The position numbers and the translations under genes are program-made. A stretch of DNA of 36,085 nt from Byssochlamys sp. IMV 00236 (taxonomy: Eukaryota; Ascomycota; Eurotiomycetes; Eurotiales; Thermoascaceae). The stretch is taken from the NCBI GenBank assembly GCA_001931875.2, contig MSJH02000266.1, forward strand, positions 1 through 36,085. Reading direction: 5' to 3'. The notes below the pieces were generated by a model. That model saw only the letters and a list, made by a program, of their open reading frames with translations, did not search any database and was not told the DNA's origin. Positions 1 through 10,610 of this stretch are shown here, piece by piece. How positions within the stretch are numbered: position 1 is the stretch's first letter; each line of letters starts with the position of its first letter.

Positions 1-40
1 AAAAAAAAAAAAAAAAAAAAAAAAAAAACAAAAAACAAAA
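1..40. repeat. Poly-A rich low-complexity run at the left edge
   Basis: The first 28 bases are all A, and an A-rich tract with scattered C continues to about base 40. In the sense of the adjacent minus-strand COG8 gene this is a T-rich tract, as in an intron or a 3' region. Homopolymers at both ends of the window suggest that its edges fall on low-complexity sequence. Confidence 0.8.
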
Positions 41-120
41 AACTAAATTTTGGGTATACTTTTCAAAGAAATTTGAACAAGCTATTTGCCTTCATTTATT
101 GGTGGGACAGTGTATTATTG

Positions 121-1158
121 TCATTCAGTGAATAAATGCCTAAAGTCTAGTCCAATGCGCCCAAGAGATATGGAACAGTATTCAAACTGGGTCAACAGAG
201 AATTTATAGAAGCCTCATCTTCTATTAATGGTAGATATTCATTTAACGTTGATCGAATGAGCCCAATAAGATGCATCATATAATCAGATAGTAGTGGCCC
301 TTGTTCATGCGGAAAGATCCAGATATACTGCGTACCAATTTCAAACATCTGTTCTCGCATCACATCAATAAATCGTTTCATATATTCAAAGCTGTCTCTA
401 CTTCTCTGCTTTGGATCCTCAGACATCTCTCGCTTTATCCGTGATAGTCTTTGCTGCAAGTAGTCATGCCTACAGCGTAAAAATACCATTCTGAGTTCAT
501 TTTCTGATTCAAACACGTCCATACGTCGAAGAAAACCAACAGCATTCATTGCTGCTGCCAGTCTTATAGATTTTCGCAAGTGTGAGATCAACTGTACCAA
601 CATGAGGTCAAAGCATGCCTGTACTTGCTGTTGAATGCTCGATATGACTGAAAGCGGGTATCTGACTGATAACAGACGAACATGAGAGGCTAAGTCCATG
701 ACTTCTGAGTAGTAGCCGTTCCAAACACAGGTTTCCATAAGCTGAGGGATTTCCAGTAGCTCGGTTAGGACATCTTCATGGTCTAGAACGCAGCTGATCT
801 TTTGTTGTTCTTCCTTGATTGATTTTGAATCTTGCTTAAATGTGTTGCAGGCTGCTTCTAATTCATCTGCACATTTTTGAAATTCGTTTAAATCGTCATC
901 AAGTTCACCAAGCAAGCTTGATATCTGTTTAGTGCAAGCTTGTGAGTCTAGAAATGAAGGGTAATTGCGAAAGACAAGACGTTGCGCATTCTGTTTTGCC
1001 TTTTCTTGTTCCTCTTTCAATTGAGCAGATTCTTGTTGTAGTTCTGACAAGGACAATGTTGTCAACCTTTCAATGTAATCGTGAGCCTTTTTGATCTTGA
1101 TATCGTCGTTGTCTCCTAATAATAGATAAATTAAGCCGTTATGGTCATCTATGGACAT
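121..1158 (-). CDS. COG8: COG8, conserved oligomeric Golgi complex subunit 8 (Dor1 family), 3' end uncertain
   Basis: COG8 is a subunit of the COG tether, which acts in retrograde transport within the Golgi. The frame runs 345 codons from an ATG at 1158; the open frame reaches 1182 only through a GTG. The N-terminal third is helical and coiled-coil-like (runs such as LSLSELQQESAQLKEEQEKA, residues ~30-50). It then carries Dor1 signatures: NYPSFLDSQACTKQI, LMETCVWNGYYSEVMDLASH, and a final SISLGRIGLDFRHLF. Human and yeast COG8 are near 600 residues, so this frame stops just after the conserved LGR.G.DFR segment. A plausible continuation (SNFFEKYTQNL) lies in another frame at 43-80. The gene therefore probably continues past the left edge, through an intron I could not place or a frameshift. 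It lies 48 bp downstream of the ketopantoate reductase on the same strand. Confidence 0.85.
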   Translation of the reverse strand: MSIDDHNGLIYLLLGDNDDIKIKKAHDYIERLTTLSLSELQQESAQLKEEQEKAKQNAQRLVFRNYPSFLDSQACTKQISSLLGELDDDLNEFQKCADELEAACNTFKQDSKSIKEEQQKISCVLDHEDVLTELLEIPQLMETCVWNGYYSEVMDLASHVRLLSVRYPLSVISSIQQQVQACFDLMLVQLISHLRKSIRLAAAMNAVGFLRRMDVFESENELRMVFLRCRHDYLQQRLSRIKREMSEDPKQRSRDSFEYMKRFIDVMREQMFEIGTQYIWIFPHEQGPLLSDYMMHLIGLIRSTLNEYLPLIEDEASINSLLTQFEYCSISLGRIGLDFRHLFTE

Positions 1159-1206
1159 GACAAAGAAAGTTAAAAGGCGCACAAAAATAAAAAAATGCTA
1201 TTTTTA

Positions 1207-2160
1207 TTAAAAAAGGTCTTCCTTGGCATGGACAAGATTGATCATAGCTTCGTTCATTTTTGTAGATATACCTCTCTGCTTCCCGAGCTTACAAATATAC
1301 CCATTGAAATAATCAATTTCTGTTAATCGGTTGTTTTTTATGTCTTGTAAAGTCGAGCATGTATTTTCCTTTGCTTCGTATGCCATTTCAAGAATCATTT
1401 TCATGATAGAATCCAAAGTTTCGTCTGGTAAATCATCTTTAAATAATTCAAAAGCTTCTTCACAAATAGATTGCATAATTGTCTGCGCATGCGGGTGCAG
1501 CACTCCTCCGTTTTTACAACCAAGTATAGTTGCAACCGGATTGATGGTTGAATTGATAAGGAGCTTCTTGATCATCTTAACGTATGCTTGCTCCCAGGGA
1601 AGTAATGTTGCTCGAAACTCGGGTATACCTACTATAGTTTGAGCCAGATTTTGATCCAGTGGTTTACCTGATGCAGGATGCTGTGCCAAGACTAAGCTTT
1701 CAGGAGCATCATAGCCTGAATGATGTTGAATGTCATAGGGGGCCAACCTTTCTACTGCATGTCTGTTTATTCCGACGATAATTGACGGAGGCGGTGTCGC
1801 CCGCCAGACGCTATCCAGAAGTTCATCAACGACACCCATACCATTTTGCAGAAATAGGACGGTGCTTGATGGTGACAACTGAGAAGCCACAGATGAGACA
1901 GCTTCGAGTGTATGCTGTGATTTTGTAGTGACAACAAGAGACGTGATCCTTTCTGTACTTTCCTTTGCTTTTACTGCTTCGACGCCAGAAATGTGCTCTA
2001 TATTTCCTCGAGAGCGATAAGTGATTCGATTGTGATGTTTATTAAACTCTTCCACCCTAAGACTGGAGCGTAGCAACAGAGTCACTTTATGATTATATTT
2101 TCTTAACACGCTCGCTACATGGCAACCAATAGCACCAGCTCCAAGAATATGTATAGTCAT
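1207..2160 (-). CDS. PAN5: 2-dehydropantoate 2-reductase (ketopantoate reductase, ApbA/PanE family)
   Basis: This is a single-exon 317-aa protein, the usual length for the family. It reduces 2-dehydropantoate to pantoate with NADPH, a step of pantothenate and hence CoA synthesis. The N-terminus is a Rossmann fold with the glycine motif GAGAIG at residues 7-12 after a hydrophobic first strand. The segment VVTTKSQHT (~75-83) and FLQNGMG (~103-109) match the family's NADPH-site motifs. The C-terminal helical domain has KMIKKLLINSTINPVATILG (~190-210), which contains the expected catalytic Lys and the Asn-Pro motif, followed by a conserved E.......G segment near the end. It has no obvious targeting signal. 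It is transcribed towards COG8, whose start lies 48 bp beyond this stop. Confidence 0.9.
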   Translation of the reverse strand: MTIHILGAGAIGCHVASVLRKYNHKVTLLLRSSLRVEEFNKHHNRITYRSRGNIEHISGVEAVKAKESTERITSLVVTTKSQHTLEAVSSVASQLSPSSTVLFLQNGMGVVDELLDSVWRATPPPSIIVGINRHAVERLAPYDIQHHSGYDAPESLVLAQHPASGKPLDQNLAQTIVGIPEFRATLLPWEQAYVKMIKKLLINSTINPVATILGCKNGGVLHPHAQTIMQSICEEAFELFKDDLPDETLDSIMKMILEMAYEAKENTCSTLQDIKNNRLTEIDYFNGYICKLGKQRGISTKMNEAMINLVHAKEDLF

Positions 2161-2673
2161 ATCTTGAAAGATTACTAATGAAAGTCAAAATCAAATTATA
2201 TCTAGGAGTTGCCAATTTTAATAGTCAGGTAAACCGGACATGAGACTGTCCGGCATCACTCACGTCTGTTTCATTACAATGCAACCATCATTAGTCTTTT
2301 TAAAAGAATAGAAACATGACCCTCTGTGTCAACCAGTCTTGATTCTATATCTTTTAAGAGAGCAGTTTAAGCATTATCTCAAAAGTGCTTAAAGTTACCA
2401 TAAGAAGGATTGTCTTTTAAAGAAGTGTATCTTTTTATATGAAGAAGCAATGACTTGTATTCAAATGAGAGATTCTATTCAATTTGACTTATCACTGAAA
2501 ACGTGTATACATAATCCTATAATGTATGAATTCACTTTATTCATACTGATTACAGTCGTTTATCTCAATGTCAGCCATAAACAGACATTGTTCTACGACA
2601 GTTATTAGTGTTGTCAATAGCAACGGCACTCTATGTATTTCTAGTAAGAGTATTTTAGGCTGCTTTTAGAGAT

Positions 2674-2740
2674 GGACAGAATGGGTTCGCGCAAACAAAA
2701 GTGCCATTTAAATTTTTAAATTAGTACGGCCATTCTTGTC
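2674..2740. repeat. Imperfect inverted repeat, possible TIR remnant
   Basis: GGACAGAATGG (2674-2684) is matched by CCATTCTTGTC (2730-2740), whose reverse complement is GACAAGAATGG, one inserted base away. The interior contains the AT palindrome ATTTAAATTTTTAAAT. It resembles a short hairpin element or the footprint of a DNA transposon. There is no transposase and no target-site duplication that I can point to. Confidence 0.35.
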
Positions 2741-2859
2741 TGTTGTCTTGCACTTTGGATGTAGTAACTTTTTGAAGCAAAAAACGCACGTTTGCGATGT
2801 ATTATGTTTGCTTGTTACACACACAGAAGTGTAGAGGCTATGTTTGATAGATTTTCCTT

Positions 2860-3078
2860 TTATGGACGATCCAAAGCAGAGTCCACTATCTCCAATAAAA
2901 CATGATCGATGGTTTCTTGCTTCTTGAAGTCATATAGGATCGTGTTTAAGAACATAGCCTGTTGATGTAATTTCGCTTTTGCAGTTCCTATGTTCGTAAT
3001 TGACGTACTCTTTGTCACGAGTGTAGAAATCTCAAAATATGTCTTGGTGCGTGGTTCTTCCATTATACCAATTGACAA
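2860..3078 (-). CDS. Small uncharacterised ORF (72 aa)
   Basis: A 72-codon open frame starts MSIGIMEEPRTKTYFEIS and ends in an acidic, helical-looking tail (ETIDHVLLEIVDSALD). I do not recognise it. It has no signal peptide, membrane segment or known motif. It stands alone in a decayed intergenic region, so it may be a fragment of an older gene or a chance ORF. Confidence 0.2.
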   Translation of the reverse strand: MSIGIMEEPRTKTYFEISTLVTKSTSITNIGTAKAKLHQQAMFLNTILYDFKKQETIDHVLLEIVDSALDRP

Positions 3079-3468
3079 CGTCTTGATTATATATCATTAA
3101 ATCGTGTACTGTAAAGTGATCTCATACGATAGTATTAAGTGCTTATGGTGTAAATACGACAATGAGGCCGTTATTGAATCATTTGTTTCTTTTGCACAAC
3201 CACAAAGTTCATGACTACCGCCATAGTAAGCTGTTCCTAGCCACTTTCCTTTGAATTATCCAAAATTGTCCTAGCTTTATTTAAACTAATAATAAATCCT
3301 TTGCAAAAGCAATGCTTTGAAATTCATCTGGCCCGTATGGGAAGCAGCACAGATTTTCATATCTGGATTGGAGCCCGCTCTTCTTCTTTCAAAGCTTCCT
3401 TGCTGCGATCGCATTCTTTTGCGACTTCCAAGTTTTTGAGTGTCACCTTATAAATCTAATTGGATATA

Positions 3469-3690
3469 TTATGATAGTTCTTGATCTTGCCACTGTAGTA
3501 TATTGAATTTAAGGGGCAACTTGATTAATAGAGTTGAATAGTGCTTTTGTGATCTCTGCTTTTTGGACACTCTCATGCTTAAAGGAGGTAAACTTTGTGG
3601 ATATATAAGCTCCCTGGTGTCATCAAGGAACCGATTGATCTTTCCATTTCTTATTTCTGAGATGGTTCTCTTTTTGACATTATTGTTCAA
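3469..3690 (-). CDS. Small uncharacterised basic ORF (73 aa)
   Basis: This 73-codon frame begins MNNNVKKRTISEIRNGKI and is rich in Lys/Arg (KKRT, SKKQRSQK). Directly downstream on the same strand (about 3420 to 3290), coding-like pieces appear in different frames, for example a run ending FAKDLLLV before a stop. This could be one broken gene. I do not recognise the family and saw no splice sites that join the pieces convincingly. Confidence 0.2.
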   Translation of the reverse strand: MNNNVKKRTISEIRNGKINRFLDDTRELIYPQSLPPLSMRVSKKQRSQKHYSTLLIKLPLKFNILQWQDQELS

Positions 3691-4072
3691 AAAATGACAA
3701 TGTTGTTATTTCAATATTTATTGTTGTTTTGTTGTTCAAGGTCCTTAAACAGAAAGCATTCGTTCAATCTTTTTTTCTTTATTTCTTGCATGTAAAAACT
3801 ATTGTCATTGGAAGTCTGCTTGTAATTGCTGTGCAATCAGCATGTATTGAAGATAATGAATACTCTTTCCAAATTAGGTGAAACGTATAGAAAGTGATAG
3901 AAAGCGGGGAAAAAAGACTCAATCACTCCCGGGAAAAAGTGTAAGCGTCTTTCTCAAGCTTATGTTTGGGAATGACTAAACAGTAATAGCTGTTACACAA
4001 GCAAATGCTTAACAGATATCAAAATACCCCACAAACAAAAAATACCCTTTTCTTTTTCATTAAATAAATAAT

Positions 4073-6074
4073 ATGCCTCATGTAAGCATATATTACCATA
4101 TAAAAAACATGTTACTTATGTACATTATAGACACCCAAGACTCCTGTTGACCCTAATGCACCTGGTCCAATGCTTCGTTTCCAAAGCAACCTTCCTAAAT
4201 TACCTGTTCCTGACTTGAACGAAACTCTTCCCAAGTATTTAAAGAGTATTCGTCCTCTCTTGAGTGACGAAGAGTACAAGCGCTCAGAACAAGCTGTAAA
4301 GGAATTCTTAGCCCCTGGAAGTATTGGTCATGAGCTACAGAAGCGTCTTGTTGCTCGTGCTAATGATCCCAGCATTGTCAATTGGATGGAAGATTGGTGG
4401 TTAGACCAAGCTTATATGGGCTATCGTGATCCTGTCGTTGTCTATGTCTCTTACTTCTTCGCATACAAGGATGATAAGCTGAGAAGGGTACCTGCTCAAC
4501 GTGCTGCTGCCATCACAACAGCTGCTCTCGAATTCAAAAAGCTGATTGTTACCAAAACGCTCGAACCTGAATATGCAAAGGGCGAGCCTATGTGTATGGA
4601 TTCTTACAAGTACATGTTCAACAATTGTCGTATTGCGCACAAACCTAGTGATCTCAAGGCTACTTTTGATCCCATCAAGAATACCCATATTATTGCTATT
4701 CGCAAGAACAAGTTTTATTTTATTGACACTGTTTACAATGGTCAACAATTGAGCACCAAGGAGTTCGAGCAACAGTTCCAACGTGTCATTGATGATGCTG
4801 GCGACATCAAGGGCATTCCTGTTGGTGTTTTGACCTCTGAAAACCGTGATAAATGGTGTGATGTAAGTGATAAGCACACATATACTATAGCATATGCTTA
4901 TTCGTTATTAGTACCGAGATGACTTGTTGGCAGCTAATCCCAACAATAAGAAGATTATGGACAAGATTGAAAGTGCCTCATTTGTCGTCTGCCTTGATGA
5001 CTTGACACCATTCACCAGGGATGAACTTGTTCGTGCCTGTTGGCATGGAGATGGACGTAACCGTTTCTTTGATAAGCCTTTGCAATTCATTGTGTTTGAC
5101 AATGGCAAAGCTGGTTTCATGGGTGAACATTCTTGTATGGATGGTACAGCTACTTGCCGCTTAAATGAATATGTTTGTGATGGGTAAGACAAAAGATGAA
5201 TATAGACTGGCAGATTCTCACAGGGTATATTTTCTTTTTATAAAGACTTGCTAGAAACCTGATCAATCACGGGTCTGATCATGTGCGCACAGATATTCCC
5301 CAACCCGAGCAACTTCAATTTGTGTTGAATGACAAGGTCGAAAAAGCCATTGAGACAGCCGAGAAGGACTTTGATGAATTGATTGGTAACCATGAAATGA
5401 CCGTTTTGGCGTACAATGCATTCGGAAAGAACTTTATCAAGAAAATGAAATGCTCCCCCGATGCTTTCGCGCAGATGGCTATTCAACTTGCCTACTACAA
5501 GATGTTTGGTACCTCTCGTCCTACTTATGAGTCTGCTCAGACACGCAAGTTCCAGCGTGGTCGTACTGAGACCTGTCGTTCGGTGTCTGCTGAATCCATT
5601 GCGTTTGTCAAGACGATGGAAGATCCAAATGCTTCAAACCAAGAAAAGGTCGCCAAATTACGTGCTGCCTTGAAGGCTCATGGTCAATACATGGGACAGG
5701 CAGTCAATGCACATGGTGTTGATCGTCACTTATTTGGTTTAAAGAACAGTTTAAGAGAAGGAGAACAAAAGCCTGCGTTGTTCACAGACCCTGCATTCGC
5801 TTATTCCTCTCATTGGTACTTATCCACGTCTCAATTGACCTCTGAACATTTTGATGGATATGGCTGGGGTCAAGTAGTCAATGATGGATTTGGTGTTGCA
5901 TATATGATCAAGAATAATGCTCTTCAATTTAATGTTGCTAGTGTCAAGGATCTTGAAGTGCATGGTAAGAAATACATCAATGGTACACATCGTTTCAAGC
6001 AAGCATTGGAAGAGGCTTGTGATGATATGCGAGATGCACTCTTGGCAGAAGTTCCTGCTCAAGCCAAGTTGTAG
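4073..6074 (+). CDS. CAT2: Carnitine O-acetyltransferase, peroxisomal/mitochondrial type
   Basis: The enzyme transfers acetyl groups between CoA and carnitine, so acetyl units can leave peroxisomes or enter mitochondria. Inferred exons are 4073-4081, 4131-4862, 4912-5183 and 5246-6074, giving 613 aa. The first exon codes only MPH before a gtaagc donor. After splicing it reads MPHTPKTPVDPNAPGP, continuous with the family's usual N-terminal segment. Family motifs occur in order: SNLPKLPVPDL near the N-terminus, the ACWHGDGRNRFFDKPLQF region, GEHSCMDG with catalytic His at about residue 320, a carnitine-site RTETCRS, and STSQLTSEHFDGYGWGQV near the C-terminus. The protein ends QAKL, a good PTS1 peroxisomal signal. 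I see no clear mitochondrial presequence in the assembled form, although fungal genes often make both forms. Confidence 0.95.
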
Positions 6075-6780
6075 GCGCATATATACATTTATTAGAAGTT
6101 TGTACAAAATATATAGTATATTTTTATCCTTAGAGATACATGAAAAAGGTTGATTAAATTTGAGTAGCTTATCCTCTCTAGAGATAATCCTATTTCCAAA
6201 AAGGGAGGACAGGTAAATATGTTGGAATGCATTAAATATGCATGTGACAATTATAAAAGGGAAGAGAGGAAAAAAAAAAAGGAAGCTTTTCTTTTTCTTT
6301 TCCATCATTCTGTTCTATATATTTCTTAAAAATTACTACTAATCATAAACTAAGAGATTAAGCAAGTTCCTTTATTTTCCATATGCTTAAAGGTCATGTA
6401 TTCTTCATAAACTATGGTCATTTCAAAAGGTGTAGGATATGTAATGTTTTTTCTTATACGAGTATATAAACATTTAAGTTAAACCAACTATAAGCAACAA
6501 ATGGGGCTATAAAAGAAGAAAGAAAACTTTGACAGATGTTTATAAAAAAGAAATACATGACTTTTCTCTTTCTCTCTTTTAACCTTGTTTACCACAATGA
6601 TATGATCTCATTCAGGTGCATACAACAAAAAAAGGGGGTGGGGCAAACAATGCTACAAAAATTTTTTTGGCGCGTTGGAGCGGAGAAACAAATATTAGAC
6701 GTGCAAAAAAAGACATTTTTCTTATTTCTTTCCTTCTTTTTCTCTTTTCTTTTTTTGTACACAACACAAATAACAATAAA
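6075..6780 (+). promoter_or_regulatory. Intergenic/upstream region of the nucleoporin gene with TATA-like box
   Basis: These 700 bp between two plus-strand genes hold no convincing ORF. TATAAAAG occurs at 6508-6515, about 265 bp before the nucleoporin ATG. A purine tract lies near 6270 and a T/C-rich tract near 6700-6760, just before the start, as in many fungal promoters. Assigning a promoter here is inference. Confidence 0.35.
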
Positions 6781-9700
6781 ATGAGCTCAAATGCTTCGAG
6801 CAACAAGCCGACTATAGCTGAGCTACATAAAATATTAACAACTGGAAAAAGTTTAGACCAAACGATAACAAAAGAACTCGGATACCCTGATCTTACCGAC
6901 TTGTTTAGTAAATAAGAAAAAAAAAACCACTTGTGCGTGTCTCGAACTCACAATCTGTATAAAGGCACAGGCGCTTCAGACGCATATACAACTTCGTTTG
7001 CTAGCTTGAAGCAAGAGCTTGTTTCAATCACTGACAAGCAGTTCCCAGAACAAATTAAATCAAAAATAGATGGTTTGTATATGTCTCTTTATTTTACCAT
7101 TATACTCACCCCTTTTCTTTATATACAAAGAAACCCGTTGTCGTAGTTTTGTTGGAATATTAAAAGAAATTAAGCGAGCATGGATTAGTCTTGATCACTG
7201 CTTATATTTGTGGGATTACAATACAGGGTAAAGTGGGTGTGCGCGTGTCAAGGAGAATACTGTTTATTTATCATTATTGTCTTAGTGGAGATATATGTGA
7301 ATATGTGGATCAAGATCAACCAATTACCGCTGTAGGCCTTGTAAAGCCTAAACCAGGTAAGAATCATGCACCATAATTGACAATGAACTCAACTGATATA
7401 TTCCATGTTTGACAGGTGTATTCAACCCCAAAATTGATTATCTTTTGATTGTTGCCACTGCACTACAAATTATTCCACTCGGCATAAGTGTATCAGAACC
7501 TACTCAACTTGGAGAACAATCAGTTGTGAATTTGATAGCAGTCAACTTGGCTATTCCAAGTGATGACATTAGTATGAGATCAGTCGTTGGTACAGCTGAT
7601 GGAAGAATATTTATGGTTGGAAGCCCAACTGGAGACGAAACAAACAACACGGGACATTTGTATGAATTAGTTTACAATGTAGGTTTAAATAATGAAAAGG
7701 AAAGGGGACAGTTTATAAACATACTATAGGTGCCTACTAAATGGACTGGACCCCTATGTCAGCTCGTTTGTAGAACAGAAAATATACTCAACAGATTCTT
7801 GCCAACACCCTTAAAGATGAAATCAGATTCACGCGTAAAGAGTGTAGTGATTGACAGCGAGCGTAGAGTACTGTATATTCTCAACTTTGATTCAAGTATT
7901 GAAGTAGGTTCCTTTCTTCTTTGATGACGCGTTTTACTTATTCTTTATATAGGTCGTTTACATTGGAACTCATGAATACACCCCAGTCATCAAATATAAA
8001 AGCGTTATTGAACATGCACAAAATATGTGCCGTCAGCATCAAAGAGTCTGTGATCCAGAAGAATTTCTAATTTCATCACTACACATCATCCCTAAAAAGG
8101 AGTCCCAAAAGATCTATTTGATGGCGATGACAACAGGTGGTTTCAGACTCTATTTCAGTGGACATGCAAATGTGCTTCGCATGTATGCACCTGTCAGTGG
8201 AACGACCGATAGACCAAGTACATTAGAACTAGTCCATGTCCGCTTCCCTCCGGCAGAGGCCAACCTACATCCAGATGAGCCAAAGGCAATCTATCATACA
8301 ACCTATTACAGTCGCGGTACCTGTATATCGGCAAAGGCCAACAAAGAGTTTGATTCAGTTCATATCACGGCTCTTGCGTCCGTACAACAAGAACAATCGA
8401 ATGCTATCAACTTTGGTTATACAGTAAATTTGAGAAAAGAGCATACGTCCACAGTATATTTACAATTTCTTTCTGTAGAATGTCAATAGAATGCCATTTA
8501 TCGAAACAGCTGCTTCCACTGATACGAAATTTAGAATTGCGGCTATAGATGAGATCATGACTGGAAACGAACTGCGTGAATTGGCTCAACAGCTTTCAGA
8601 TCCTCAAAGAACATTTGTGGCAGTATCCATTGGTTCTATATGCGCCTACCACAAGAAGCGGCCTGTGGACATACTCGAGCGTCTTATAGCAAACTATCGG
8701 CCTTCAAACGAGAGTCAACGAAAGGAAATTATGACTTTTTTTGATGAATTTGGTAAAGCAGAGACATGTGCCATGTGCCTTTCGATTATCTGTGATAGTG
8801 GCGATAAACAAACTATTGACACAGCAACATATCTGTTTTTTGAATATGGAGGTGTGCCTGCCGCAAGTAAGGCTAGTCAAGTGCCAAATAACTATTTAGC
8901 ACATGCCGATACCATGAGCGGAGTGACCTATAGTGGGAAGCATGATGGCTTTGTTCTGTTTTTAGCCAGACTCTTAGGGCCTATTTGGACAACAAAGTTA
9001 TTTGTACCAAGGTAATAGAAAAAATAGGGAATGGGTTTATTGATGTCTAACAAAGTATTACAGTAAGGATGGAAAAGTTTATGTCAATAGTTGCAATAAA
9101 GAAGACAATCCATTCATTACGGTCAGACGAAAGCTACTTCGACTCAAGACATTTATGGATGCGCACAAGGGTTTCCATGATCCTGCCACCATTTCTGATC
9201 CTCGTTTCCAAACACTTGATTCTAAAATATTAGCTCTTTACTTGGACGAACAACGATCTGTACACGAACTCTATTTATTCCTTTTACAATGCATCGACTC
9301 TATTGAATTTTCCGTCTTTTTATGGGACGCTAATACACGAAATACCCTTCAACGATATATATCTGTTGATACACCAAGTTTGTTAAAAGACTTGGACATC
9401 AAGATGATGCTCACGATGCAGGAAGGTCGCGACTTTTGCCACGAACTTGTTATCACAGCCGTCGATGAGGTCACTGTGAAGAACGCCGCGGCGTTTAATG
9501 AAACTGTCTCAACCGATCTGCAACAACGATGCCCTGTATTCTTTAGCCGTGGTGACTTTTTCTTCTTTAGGGTAAGTCTTTATTTTATATATATATGTAT
9601 ATGTCACTTATGACAATCTGTAGGGCGTGGAGTATATCCGACGAGCTCTGCATGAAGATTCAGAAAACGAAAAAAAATACTTTTTACAGCAATCACTTTC

Positions 9701-10568
9701 ACAGTTCCAACAAGCATCTGATCAAATATCCGAGGCTCACATCAGCAGCATCTGTTCCTTCTATCAAGCACAATCCTTCCATGTTGGCGTTGTCGAACTC
9801 ATGTTGGACCGTGCTCAAAAGCTTGATCCTCAACAACAAGCACTCGCTGTATTTGAATCTGGAGGACAAGGAGACGAAGCAAGCAAGGCGCTCTATGATG
9901 CCCGCACAAAAGCATACAACTATATCTTTTTGGCACTCAAAGATGCTAGATCACTACTACAGCCCAAGATAGACATGAGCAGACGTGTGCCCATTGCGGA
10001 CAAGGCCGTCTATGTGAAGCAAGTGTTTGAATCAGCGCTCCAGAATAAGGATCCATTGTTCCATTATAAACTCTACTATTGGTACATCAATGAGAACATG
10101 ACGGATGAACTGCTAGCAGTCGACACCGAATTCTTAGTGCCCTTCTTTTCCAAGGTTGTTCAGGACGAATACATCTCACTCAATTTCCTATGGCAGTACT
10201 ATCGAGGCAAGACCCAGTTTTATAAATCTGCGATATGTCTTACACGACTGGCGGAAATGCCAAGTGATCAGATCACACTAGAGGCACGCATGAAATACCT
10301 GGCATACGCTCGCGTCAACTGTCGATGTGGTGAAAAGGAAACAGATATTTCCAATTACACTCGTGTACAGTTGGCTGAACGAATCGATACATGCATGAAT
10401 ACATGTCGCCTTCAGATACGTATTCAGAATATATTAAAAAACTCTGGTAATATAGATGCGATTGCTGCTGCAAAAGAGTTAGACTATCAGTTATATGATG
10501 ACGAACGTAAATTATATTCATATGCTGAAAGATTTCCTCAGTTACAAGACTTGTTTAAATCAATATAA
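6781..10568 (+). CDS. NUP170: Nup155/Nup170-family inner-ring nucleoporin
   Basis: This is a scaffold nucleoporin of the nuclear pore inner ring. I infer ten exons: 6781-6907, 6971-7072, 7131-7227, 7286-7356, 7416-7678, 7730-7903, 7953-8423, 8479-9011, 9064-9571 and 9624-10568. All phases agree and give 1096 aa. That is close to S. pombe-type family members and shorter than human Nup155. The N-terminal half is the beta-propeller: GYPDLTDLFSASDAYTTSF, FVGILKEIKRAWISLDHCLY, then LWDYNTGGD and RSVVGTADGRIFMVG. NRMPFIETA begins the linker. The C-terminal half (exons 8-10) is an alpha-solenoid with FFSRGDFFFFRGVEYIRRAL. An internal ATG-like upstream extension (to 6616) is low complexity and was not used. 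The stop is only 42 bp from the stop of the convergent APC5 gene. Confidence 0.93.
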
Positions 10569-10610
10569 AATAAAAAAGAGAGAAAGGGACAATAATAGAT
10601 GACTTTTTAT

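Larger units (their letters stand above)
2161..4072. other. Gene-poor intergenic region, 1.9 kb
   Basis: This gap lies between the divergent starts of the ketopantoate reductase (minus) and the carnitine acetyltransferase (plus), so it must hold both promoters. In the middle are two short minus-strand ORFs that I do not recognise (2860-3078 and 3469-3690). There is also an interrupted coding-like stretch around 3300-3420 and an imperfect terminal-inverted-repeat-like pair at 2674-2740. Several short frames broken by stops suggest decayed coding sequence, possibly mobile-element debris. No RNA gene was seen. Confidence 0.6.

Noticed and set aside
4401..4877. 158-codon minus-strand ORF opposite the carnitine acetyltransferase
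   Set aside because: It lies entirely within a well-supported enzyme gene and matches no family.
5820..6308. 162-codon minus-strand ORF over the 3' end of the carnitine acetyltransferase gene
   Set aside because: It overlaps conserved coding sequence. The remaining part is AT-rich 3' sequence with a low-complexity N-terminus.
6616..6780. Upstream in-frame extension of the nucleoporin ORF
   Set aside because: It is Lys/Phe-rich low complexity from a T-rich leader. The ATG at 6781 fits the family's start better.
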